Source: JAKFFN01 sp036675025
GTDB lineage: Bacteria > Sumerlaeota > Sumerlaeia > Sumerlaeales > Sumerlaeaceae
Assembly (NCBI GenBank): GCA_036675025.1
Contig: JAKFFN010000401.1
Coordinates: 1 to 25,657 of the forward strand
Reading direction: 5' to 3'
Length of the DNA stretch: 25,657 bases
Under the pieces are notes generated by a model, which saw only the letters and a list, made by a program, of their open reading frames with translations, made no database searches and was not told the origin of the DNA. Positions 8,694-15,819 of the stretch are shown here, piece after piece (position 1 is the stretch's first letter; every line of letters begins with the position of its first letter). The translations under genes were made by a program, and so were the position numbers.

Positions 8694-10520
8694 TTGTCTA
8701 TTAAACCCCGCCGTTCCATTACCGAAACGCCCAATGAATTGACCCGCGACATTGACGTTGCCAGCCCCATTGAAATCGTGCGGCTGCTGCGTTCGACTGA
8801 CGCCCAGATCTTCGGCGGCTACGGCGGTCACATAGGCATGAACGACCCGGAAACTCACGAGAAACTGGCAGAACTGGCCGACAAAGCGGCTGCGATTCTT
8901 CGCCTTCCGACAGGTCGCGTGGTGCTAAGCGGCGCAGGCACGAGCGGACGACTGGCCATGTTTGCGGCGCGCGCGTTTAACAAGTTTTTCGCAACCAGCG
9001 AAAACCGGAATCCATTTCGGTACACCATTGCCGGTACCGACCTCGCGCTTATTGCCGCCCAGGAAGGCGCCGAAGATGATGCCAACCAGGGCATTGCCGA
9101 CCTGAAAGCCGCTGCCGAGGGTGCCGAAGCTGTGTTTTACGTCGGTATCACCTGCGGACTAAGCGCCCCCTACATTGCTGGCCAGCTTTCTTATATGATC
9201 GATGAGGGCATCAAAGGCCATTCGGTTCTGATGGGCTTTAACCCCGTTGAACTCGCCCGCGACACGCCCATTGAGGGGTGGAAGGGATCCTTCAAAGACG
9301 TGACCCTGAAAGCCGCAGAATCCCCCCGTTGCACGATTCTCAATCCTATTGTCGGACCGGAACCGATTACAGGTTCTACCCGCATGAAGAGCGGCAGTGC
9401 CACCAAGATTCTGCTCGAAACCATGTTCCACGCCGCGCGCGCTGCCGGCGGCGAAACAGATGCCTTGGACGAAGAGCGCCTGATGGCACTCAACTACGTG
9501 GTGCGCGTTTTACTGGGCGACTACGAAGCTGCCATTCGTGAGGCTTATATGCCAACGGCTGCCCTGGCCGAGCTTGTGGAAGCAGGAGGCGATGCCCTCA
9601 ACGCAGGCGGCCGGATTTTCTACCTCGGCACCACCGCGCCGGTATTCATCGAAGGCGGCTGCGGCCACGATCATGATCACGACCACGATCACGACCACGA
9701 CCATGCCCCTGCCGCTCTGCGTGCTGACGGCGGTATCCTTGGGCTTATCGACGCTTCAGAATGTCCGCCCACTTATGGCGCCAGTTTTGACGATGTACGC
9801 GGCTACCTGGACGGCGGCTGGCCGGCGCTACTCCCCAGCGGGAAAGACTTATCTGAGAACGGTGAGAACTTCCAGGTGAGCCTGGAAGATTTCCAGAAGG
9901 ATAAACTGGCAACGCTCAGCAAGAGCGACCTCGTGGTCTTCCTCGGTGATTTCGAGGGCCGCGACGACCTGGTTGAGCAGGTCCATGAAAAGGAAGCACG
10001 TACTGCGTCAGTCGTATTTCCCCAGGCCGGCTCTACCCCCGGCACCAGCATTGTCGTGGAAGTCGCCCCGCCGATTACCACGATCTCTGCAGGCGAAGAA
10101 AGCGAAGAGCCCGAGATTTTTGACGGTCCGCCGCAACTGGCTCTCAAGCTTGTACTCAACGCCCTGACCACCGGCGCCCATATACTCAAAGGCAAAGTTT
10201 ATGGAAACCGCATGATCGACCTGCGGATTTCTAATAACAAGCTGTTCTATCGAACCACAGGTATTATTTCCGACCTGATTGGCTCCGACGAGGATACTGC
10301 ACGGCGCGCTCTTATAAAGAGCGTCTACAAGACCGATACGCCCTCCGATGAACAGCGGAATGCGCCCGTGAGCGATCATATTGAGGCGTCAAAACCGGTT
10401 GAACGGGTGGTGCCAATCGCCCTTCTGCTGGCAACCGGGAAGTTTACCTGGCAGCAGGCATCCGACGCCCTGCACAATGATCCCGTGGTGCGAAATTCCA
10501 TCCGTTCTCACGTCGTTTAA
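8694..10520 (+). CDS. Glucokinase-regulatory-protein-like double SIS protein (MurQ/GKRP family)
   Basis: The 608-residue product resembles vertebrate GKRP over nearly its full length. SIS domain 1 (about 60-270) has LSGAGTSGRLAM at 78-89, EGAEDD at 124-129, GLSAPYIAGQ, FNPVELARDTPIEGW, and ILNPIVGPEPITGSTRMKSGSATKIL in two adjacent parts. SIS domain 2 (about 300-520) has DASECPPTYGASFDDVRGYL around 353-372 and LDLRISNSKLF-like sequence with Lys516 in NNKLFYR, the place of the fructose-phosphate-binding lysine of human GKRP. A C-terminal helical part includes NAPVSDHIEA and VVPIALLLATGKF. MurQ enzymes cleave MurNAc-6-phosphate ether bonds, whereas GKRP binds sugar phosphates and inhibits glucokinase. 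Which role this protein has is open. Residues 325-337 form a (His-Asp)6-His run inside SIS 2, preceded by a Cys. The frame extends upstream to TTG 8598, adding 32 residues. Confidence 0.85.
   Translation: MSIKPRRSITETPNELTRDIDVASPIEIVRLLRSTDAQIFGGYGGHIGMNDPETHEKLAELADKAAAILRLPTGRVVLSGAGTSGRLAMFAARAFNKFFATSENRNPFRYTIAGTDLALIAAQEGAEDDANQGIADLKAAAEGAEAVFYVGITCGLSAPYIAGQLSYMIDEGIKGHSVLMGFNPVELARDTPIEGWKGSFKDVTLKAAESPRCTILNPIVGPEPITGSTRMKSGSATKILLETMFHAARAAGGETDALDEERLMALNYVVRVLLGDYEAAIREAYMPTAALAELVEAGGDALNAGGRIFYLGTTAPVFIEGGCGHDHDHDHDHDHDHAPAALRADGGILGLIDASECPPTYGASFDDVRGYLDGGWPALLPSGKDLSENGENFQVSLEDFQKDKLATLSKSDLVVFLGDFEGRDDLVEQVHEKEARTASVVFPQAGSTPGTSIVVEVAPPITTISAGEESEEPEIFDGPPQLALKLVLNALTTGAHILKGKVYGNRMIDLRISNNKLFYRTTGIISDLIGSDEDTARRALIKSVYKTDTPSDEQRNAPVSDHIEASKPVERVVPIALLLATGKFTWQQASDALHNDPVVRNSIRSHVV
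9666..9704 (+). repeat. (His-Asp)6-His coding repeat inside the GKRP-like gene
   Basis: Thirteen codons alternate CAC/CAT and GAC/GAT, preceded by Gly-Cys-Gly and followed by Ala-Pro. The third bases vary, so this is not a pure DNA microsatellite, which suggests selection on the protein. Alternating His-Asp runs commonly bind Zn, Ni, Co or Cu ions. The run sits between the first strand of SIS 2 and the DASECPPT motif. Confidence 0.9.
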
Positions 10521-10583
10521 TTTTCGCGGGGAATTTATCAAATGCATTCCTGTGTCGCCTGTAGAACACAGGGAAATTAATGT

Positions 10584-10598
10584 CTACCAATTTAGTAG
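10584..10598. promoter_or_regulatory. Possible operator over the ribosome site of the siroheme reductase gene
   Basis: CTAC at 10584-10587 and GTAG at 10595-10598 form an inverted repeat around CAATTTA, and the right arm runs into the AGGA that is the likely ribosome site, ten bases before the ATG at 10611. Further upstream, TTCCTGTG at 10547-10554 faces CACAGGGAA at 10567-10575. Both are short and could be chance. No regulator can be named. Confidence 0.25.
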
Positions 10599-10610
10599 GA
10601 ATAGAGGGCA

Positions 10611-12233
10611 ATGGCCGATAAGCTGAACATTGAAGAGATCAAGAAGAACAAGGACGGACTGGACATTCTTCCTGATCTGTTGCGCTATGCGGAGACCGGG
10701 TTCGATACAATTCCGCCCGAAGACTTTGCGCTATTCCGCTGGTACGGCCTTTACCAGCAACGCCCGAACGACGGCCATTTTATGCAGCGGATCAAGGTGC
10801 CTAACGGTCACTTGACCTCGGAACAGCTGCGGACCCTGGGAAATATCGCCATCGATTTCGGCCGTAACCTGATCGACATTACCACCCGGCAGGACTTCCA
10901 GTACCACTGGTTTACGATCAACAACATCCCCGAGATCTACCGTCGCCTTGAAGAAGTCGGCATGACGACCTGCGGCGCCTGCGGCGATATCACCCGTAAC
11001 GTGGTAGGCTGCCCGGTTACCGGCATCACCAAAGACGAGTATTTCGATTCTCTGCCCCACGCGCAGGCCATCACCGCGCTGATGGTGAACAACAGAGAAT
11101 TCTCCAACATGCCGCGCAAATACAAGTTTTCCGTTTGCTCGTGCCACATGCAGTGCGCACAGCCGGAGATCAATGAAGTCGGGTTCTATGGCGTAAAGAA
11201 GGGCGACCAGCTCGGCTACGGCCTGATGGTTGGCGGCGGTCTTTCTACCAAGCCCTACTTCGGCGCTGAAATGGGCGTCTTTGTGAAGCAGGATGAGGTA
11301 ATCAAGGTCGCTCGTGTGATCTCCGAGATCTACCGTGATACCGAAATCCTGCGTAAGAACCGCGGCCAGGCCCGCCTGAAATTCTACCTGCACGATCCAA
11401 AGATCGGCATTGGCGGCGAAGCTTTCCTGAAGCTGATCGAGGAAAAGCTCGGCTATAAGCTGGAAGAAGGCGTACCTAACCCTGCGCCGCGCGATGCAGA
11501 AACTGACCACCTGGGTATCCAGCCTCAAAAGCAGGAAGGCCTTTACTACGTGGGAATCGGCGTACGCGCCGGCCGCCTCACCGGTGACCAGCTGCTGCAG
11601 ATTGCCGAACTGGTGGAAGAGTTCAGTGATACCAAAACCGGACGCACCACGAACAAACAGAACTTTATTATTACGCACGTTCCGGAAGCAAAGCTGGAAG
11701 CGCTGAAACAACGGATGGACGAGTATGGCTTTGATTACAAGCCGTCTATCTTTAAACGCGCCCTGGTTTCCTGCACCGGCATTGAGTTCTGTAACCTCGC
11801 GGTAACAGAGACGAAGGAAGTTGGCCGCCGCGTAAGCCGCGAGTTGGAAGAGCGCTTCCCTGACGCCAGCCGCAACATCCGCATCCACTTCAGCGGCTGC
11901 CCGAACAACTGCGGGCAGAATGCCATCGCCGACATCGGCCTTCGCGGCATGAAGACCAAGGGCCCCGAAGGTGTGATGATCGAAGCTTATGATATCCTCG
12001 TGGGCGGCGGTACCGGAAACGACCGCGCGTTTTCAGAAGTGGCGGTTAAAAAATACCCGGGCCACGATATTGCCACAGCAATTGGAAATCTGTACGAGGG
12101 TTATTGTAACTGGGCCACTGGCGACCAGACCTTCCGCGATTACGTGCGCGCGCATACGAAAGAGCAGTTGGAAGCGGTAGCCAAGAATCTGCCTATGCCT
12201 GAGGCAGTTGAACAGCCTGTACCAACCGCCTGA
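10611..12233 (+). CDS. Ferredoxin-type assimilatory nitrite/sulfite reductase
   Basis: The 540-residue protein has the duplicated NiR/SiR layout. The siroheme-[4Fe-4S] ligands are visible as CX5C (Cys388, Cys394) and CX3C (Cys430, Cys434 in SGCPNNCGQ). The first half contains a ferredoxin-like repeat (FMQRIKVPNGHLTSEQLRTLG) and the siroheme-binding TTRQDFQYHW. These cytoplasmic enzymes carry out six-electron reduction of nitrite to ammonium or sulfite to sulfide with ferredoxin. Tyr48 in FRWYGLYQQR occupies a place where nitrite reductases usually have Phe and where sulfite-reducing members often have Tyr. This leans toward sulfite, but weakly. An extra Cys group (Cys176, Cys178, Cys182 in CSCHMQC) lies between the halves. 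The gene stands alone, 90 bases after the GKRP-like gene, and ends in a strong terminator. Confidence 0.9.
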   Translation: MADKLNIEEIKKNKDGLDILPDLLRYAETGFDTIPPEDFALFRWYGLYQQRPNDGHFMQRIKVPNGHLTSEQLRTLGNIAIDFGRNLIDITTRQDFQYHWFTINNIPEIYRRLEEVGMTTCGACGDITRNVVGCPVTGITKDEYFDSLPHAQAITALMVNNREFSNMPRKYKFSVCSCHMQCAQPEINEVGFYGVKKGDQLGYGLMVGGGLSTKPYFGAEMGVFVKQDEVIKVARVISEIYRDTEILRKNRGQARLKFYLHDPKIGIGGEAFLKLIEEKLGYKLEEGVPNPAPRDAETDHLGIQPQKQEGLYYVGIGVRAGRLTGDQLLQIAELVEEFSDTKTGRTTNKQNFIITHVPEAKLEALKQRMDEYGFDYKPSIFKRALVSCTGIEFCNLAVTETKEVGRRVSRELEERFPDASRNIRIHFSGCPNNCGQNAIADIGLRGMKTKGPEGVMIEAYDILVGGGTGNDRAFSEVAVKKYPGHDIATAIGNLYEGYCNWATGDQTFRDYVRAHTKEQLEAVAKNLPMPEAVEQPVPTA

Positions 12234-12256
12234 TATAGGTACCGATAGAGCTATTT

Positions 12257-12299
12257 AACCGGCCCTGTCAGCCCCGGCTGACAGGGCCGGTTTCCTTTT
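12257..12299 (+). terminator. Strong intrinsic terminator after the siroheme reductase gene
   Basis: A 16-bp perfect stem (12257-12272 with 12277-12292, GGCCCTGTCAGC facing GCTGACAGGGCC at its core) with a four-base loop is followed by TTTCCTTTT. It begins 23 bases after the stop codon. Confidence 0.9.
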
Positions 12300-12357
12300 A
12301 CTAACAAGATTGACTCCTGTAAAATAGACCCTTTCATTCCTCATGAGACTTTATCAC

Positions 12358-12362
12358 GGGAG
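12358..12362 (+). promoter_or_regulatory. Ribosome binding site that sets the GTG start of the GH116 gene
   Basis: GGGAG lies seven bases before the GTG at 12370. An ATG at 12363 is too close to the site and opens only a 62-residue frame, so the GTG is the real start. Confidence 0.7.
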
Positions 12363-12369
12363 ATGAGAC

Positions 12370-15300
12370 GTGTCGGATATTTTACCGGGAAGCGATTCGA
12401 ACAACTGCTGCGGTCCAGCATCATCCTGCTGCAGCGGCCCGTCAAAACCCACAGAAGGCCTGTCCATACGGCAGTTTCTCTCCCGCACGGGCGCTGCTTC
12501 CGCCGCATTACTGCTTGGGGGACTGCCGAGATGGGCCGCCGGCGCCGGTGAAGTACGCATGGCTCCGCACCTGGTGCCCAAAGACAAAAACCTCTCCCCC
12601 GGGTGGGTAAAGTCGCTGACAGAACGCGGCGAGCCCGAAGTTTACATGGGCAAAACCGCGCGAACCATTGGAATGCCCGTTGGCGGTATTGGCGCCGGAC
12701 AGATTTACCTGTGTGGTGATGGCTCCCTGGGCCTTTGGGAAATTTTTAACGATCACGTAGAGCATCCCCACGGCGCCGCAGCCTATGCCCGCCGTACGAT
12801 TCCAAAGCCGGTGCGCCACGGCCTTGGCCTCTACTGGAAACAGGATGATAAGACGACGACCGCCATGCTGGATCATTCGGGCTTTGATGGTGTCGGCTTC
12901 CGCAACATGCACCCTGTGGGAGTGGTCTACTACGGCAGCGAAAATGCACCCGTAAAGGTCACGCTTGAAGGGTTCTCTCCTTTCATCCCGCTAAACGCCA
13001 AAGACTCCGGCCTGCCCGCGACCATTATGATGGTAACGGTCGAGAATGTATCAGACAAGCGGCTGGAAATCGGCACGGCCAGCTGGCTGGAAAATCCTAT
13101 TGGCAAAACCGCTCATGCGGCATCGGTGGCCGGTAACCGGAAGTCGGCAGTGGTGCGCGGTGACTCTACGGGTCGTATTTTTCACAGCGCAGAGGCCGCG
13201 CCGGAACCGCCATTACCTGATCGTGATCCAATCGTTTTTGAAGACTTTGAGGGAATGAACCTGGCAGCCTGGAAGATCGAAGGCACAGCTTTTGGCGATG
13301 CACCCACAACGGGTAACCTGCCTACCCAGGAGAGGGTGGCCGATTGGGAAGGGGTAGGCTTTGCGGGCAGCTTCCGCCAGCGCGATGCAACAACAGGCAA
13401 GCTGATTTCCAATCCCTTCACCGTCGAGCGCACGTTTATAAATTTTAAGATTGGCGGCGGAAAAGATGTTCGAGAGGTGGGTCTGCGGCTTTTTGTAGAT
13501 GGCAAACAGGCGCGCGAAGCTGCAGGCCTGAACCAGGAGCCGCTGAAGTGGCAAAGCTGGAAGGTATCGGAGTTTGAAGGGAAGCAAGCCCACCTGGAAA
13601 TCGTTGACCAGCACACCGGAGGCTGGGGCCACATCCAGGTAGATCACATTGAATTTGCCGATACTCCCCGCGGCGACAGCCCACAGAAGTTCGAAGAATT
13701 CCCTGACGTTGGAACCTTGGCCTGGGGAGTTAATGAAGCGCTTCTTGATGATGCCGCCGCGACGGAGGTACTTAAACAGTTTGGAAGCGATGCGGAAGGC
13801 GTTGTCACGGCGTCAGACGGTGCCGCCTATCCCCTGGACGAAGTGCGAACTTCGGGCATTGTCACAAAACCTACAGTTCTGCAACCTGGCGACGAAAAGG
13901 TATTTGCCCACGCGCTGACGTGGCACTTCCCGAATACAATTGCTCCAAATCGCGAAGCGGGTCACTATTACGCATCGCTATTTCCTGATGCCAACGCAGT
14001 AATGGATTACCTTTTCGAACACGGTGAACGGCTAACCACCGAGACGTTTAAGTGGCGCGACACGTTCTACGACAGTACGCTCCCCTTCTGGCTGCTGGAG
14101 AGGCTTCACCTGACCTCGTGCTGCCTTGCTACGGGAACCACGATGTGGTGGGAAAGCGGGCGTTTTTGGGCCTATGAAGGTGTGGTTTGTTGCGTTGGCA
14201 CCTGCACTCACGTTTATAATTACGTACAGACAACCGGGCGGCTTTTCCCGGAACTGGAGCGGAACCTGCGCGAGCGGCAGGACCTGATGCCGGGGGTAGG
14301 GCTGGAAGAATCAGGCCTGGTAGGGTTCCGGCATGACGGCAAGTACGCCGCAGACGGCCAGTGTGGCACAGTGCTGAAGGTTTACCGAGAACACAAGATG
14401 TCTGCCGATAATGCCTTTCTAAAAAAGAACTGGGCGGCGACAAAGAAGGTGCTGGATTACTCCATCAGCCGCGACGGCAACGCTGATGGGATACTCGATG
14501 ATTCTCAGCATAACACCTACGACGTGGACTTCTACGGTCCCAATACGTTTGTGGGTGCCCTTTACCTGGCAGCCCTGCGAGCCGGTGAAGAAATGGCGCG
14601 GGAAATGGGCGAGACTGAATATGCAGACAAGCTTCGTGGCATCTTTGAGAAAGGGAGCCGCTGGACGGAAGAACAGCTATGGAATGGGGAATACTTCTTC
14701 CAGGAAGTTGACCTGCAGGAACACGAGCGGCATCAGTATGGCCCGGGCTGCCTGTCGGATCAGCTCTTCGGTCAGAACTGGGCACACCAGATGAGCCTTG
14801 GCTACGTGTACTCGCCGGACAAAGTGCGACGCGCCATGGAAAGCGTATGGCAGTATAACTGGGCCCCCGATCTCGGGGTATATAATGCCGTATTCCCGGC
14901 GCAGCGGGTGTTTGCCGAGGCGCAGGAGGCCGGCCTGTTCAACTGCACATGGCCGAAAAGCGAGCACCTGGATAATGGTGTGCTGTACCGCGACGAAGTC
15001 TGGAGCGGCGTCGAATACCAGGTGGCAAGCCACATGATTTACGAAGGCATGCTGACCGAAGCGCTGGCAATATGCAGGGCGGTTCATGATCGATATGACC
15101 CTGCGAAACGGAACCCGTATAACGAGATCGAGTGCAGCGATTTCTACGCGCGCGCCATGGCAAGCTGGGGCGTACTACTGGCGCTATCAGGCTTTGATTA
15201 CCACGGGCCGAAAGGCTACCTGGCATTTAATCCACGCATAACGCCTGAAGACTTCCGGTGCGCATTCACAACGGCGGAGGGCTGGGGTACGTTTGAGCAG

Positions 15301-15528
15301 AAGGATACGGGCAATGGTCGCGAGTGGAAAATCGATCTGAAGCATGGACAGCTGAAGCTGGTGACCCTGCAACTTCAGGCGAAGAGTCCAGCAGCATCTG
15401 TCACGGCTCAAGTGGCCGGAAACACTATTTCGGTTACGCCGAAGTTTGATGGGCAGAGCCTGACGATTGAACTTCCCCCCGACACGTTGCTACAAACGGA
15501 TGCCTCACTCACAATTACGACTGCATAA
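12370..15528 (+). CDS. GH116 glycoside hydrolase (GBA2-like) with an inserted carbohydrate-binding-type module
   Basis: The 1052-residue product is a GH116 family enzyme, relatives of which are beta-glucosidases, beta-xylosidases and mammalian GBA2. The N-terminal beta-sandwich domain begins at about residue 95 with TIGMPVGGIGAGQIYLCGDGSLG. The (alpha/alpha)6 domain follows from about 560. By alignment to GBA2 motifs, the nucleophile should be Glu603 (WAYEGVVCC) and the acid/base Asp718 (HNTYDVDFYGPN); DEVWSGVEYQVASHMIYEG and NEIECSDFYARAMASWG are the other family blocks. Residues 289-432 are a separate module inserted in the sandwich domain: it begins FEDFEGMNLAAWKIEGTAFG and ends GGWGHIQVDHIEF, as in modules attached to GH32 enzymes. 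The N-terminus holds two Cys-Cys pairs (12-13 and 19-20) and then a Tat-like signal (SIRQFLSRTGAASAALLLGG) with only one Arg at the key site. Export is likely. Confidence 0.92.
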   Translation: MSDILPGSDSNNCCGPASSCCSGPSKPTEGLSIRQFLSRTGAASAALLLGGLPRWAAGAGEVRMAPHLVPKDKNLSPGWVKSLTERGEPEVYMGKTARTIGMPVGGIGAGQIYLCGDGSLGLWEIFNDHVEHPHGAAAYARRTIPKPVRHGLGLYWKQDDKTTTAMLDHSGFDGVGFRNMHPVGVVYYGSENAPVKVTLEGFSPFIPLNAKDSGLPATIMMVTVENVSDKRLEIGTASWLENPIGKTAHAASVAGNRKSAVVRGDSTGRIFHSAEAAPEPPLPDRDPIVFEDFEGMNLAAWKIEGTAFGDAPTTGNLPTQERVADWEGVGFAGSFRQRDATTGKLISNPFTVERTFINFKIGGGKDVREVGLRLFVDGKQAREAAGLNQEPLKWQSWKVSEFEGKQAHLEIVDQHTGGWGHIQVDHIEFADTPRGDSPQKFEEFPDVGTLAWGVNEALLDDAAATEVLKQFGSDAEGVVTASDGAAYPLDEVRTSGIVTKPTVLQPGDEKVFAHALTWHFPNTIAPNREAGHYYASLFPDANAVMDYLFEHGERLTTETFKWRDTFYDSTLPFWLLERLHLTSCCLATGTTMWWESGRFWAYEGVVCCVGTCTHVYNYVQTTGRLFPELERNLRERQDLMPGVGLEESGLVGFRHDGKYAADGQCGTVLKVYREHKMSADNAFLKKNWAATKKVLDYSISRDGNADGILDDSQHNTYDVDFYGPNTFVGALYLAALRAGEEMAREMGETEYADKLRGIFEKGSRWTEEQLWNGEYFFQEVDLQEHERHQYGPGCLSDQLFGQNWAHQMSLGYVYSPDKVRRAMESVWQYNWAPDLGVYNAVFPAQRVFAEAQEAGLFNCTWPKSEHLDNGVLYRDEVWSGVEYQVASHMIYEGMLTEALAICRAVHDRYDPAKRNPYNEIECSDFYARAMASWGVLLALSGFDYHGPKGYLAFNPRITPEDFRCAFTTAEGWGTFEQKDTGNGREWKIDLKHGQLKLVTLQLQAKSPAASVTAQVAGNTISVTPKFDGQSLTIELPPDTLLQTDASLTITTA

Positions 15529-15530
15529 AC

Positions 15531-15559
15531 AAAGCCGGGCCCTAAACGGCCCGGCTTTT
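15531..15559. terminator. Bidirectional intrinsic terminator between GH116 and hicB-like genes
   Basis: AAAGCCGGGCC at 15531-15541 pairs with GGCCCGGCTTT at 15548-15558 around a six-base loop. The stem is flanked by T runs on both strands (TTTT on plus, TTTGTTT on minus), so it can end both converging transcripts. It lies immediately after the GH116 stop. Confidence 0.88.
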
Positions 15560-15576
15560 AACCAATGTAATACATT

Positions 15577-15780
15577 TTATACGGCAATTTCTAAAATTCT
15601 TGCCCCAGGTTCAAGGGATGATGGATTAATATCAACCTCAAGACACCCTTCCACAGCTTGATACAAATTCGAAAGAAGCTCCTCAAAGGTTTCTGCCTGA
15701 GTTACACAGCCAGTGATACCAGGCACCTCTGCCCAGTACCCTCCTTCCTCCGCGTCATGAACTACTACTTTAATCTTCAC
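15577..15780 (-). CDS. HicB-like antitoxin domain protein, no HicA partner
   Basis: The 67-residue product is a small HicB-family domain: KIKVVVHDAEEGGYWAEVPG, then ITGCVTQAETFEELLSN and LYQAVEGCLEV. HicB proteins usually neutralise the RNase HicA and bind their own promoter through a C-terminal DNA-binding domain. That domain is absent here. No HicA gene is possible in the neighbouring space: only 48 bases separate it from the GH116 stop and 39 from the adenosine deaminase stop. The GTG at 15780 is preferred because AGGAG on this strand (15788-15792) is seven bases away; the GTG at 15786 is only one base from it. The gene follows adenosine deaminase in the same direction and may be co-transcribed. 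It may be a stand-alone regulator or a remnant. Confidence 0.8.
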   Translation of the reverse strand: MKIKVVVHDAEEGGYWAEVPGITGCVTQAETFEELLSNLYQAVEGCLEVDINPSSLEPGARILEIAV

Positions 15781-15787
15781 AGACACG

Positions 15788-15792
15788 CTCCT
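15788..15792 (-). promoter_or_regulatory. Ribosome binding site of the hicB-like gene
   Basis: AGGAG on the minus strand with a seven-base spacer to the GTG at 15780 decides between two in-frame GTG starts two codons apart. Confidence 0.6.
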
Positions 15793-15819
15793 GTCTTGTC
15801 GCTAAGACAGAGACTTGAA

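Noticed and set aside
10731..11888. Long antisense open frame (385 residues) over the siroheme reductase gene
   Set aside because: It has no recognisable motif and lies wholly opposite a gene with all its active-site cysteines. High-GC third positions create such frames.
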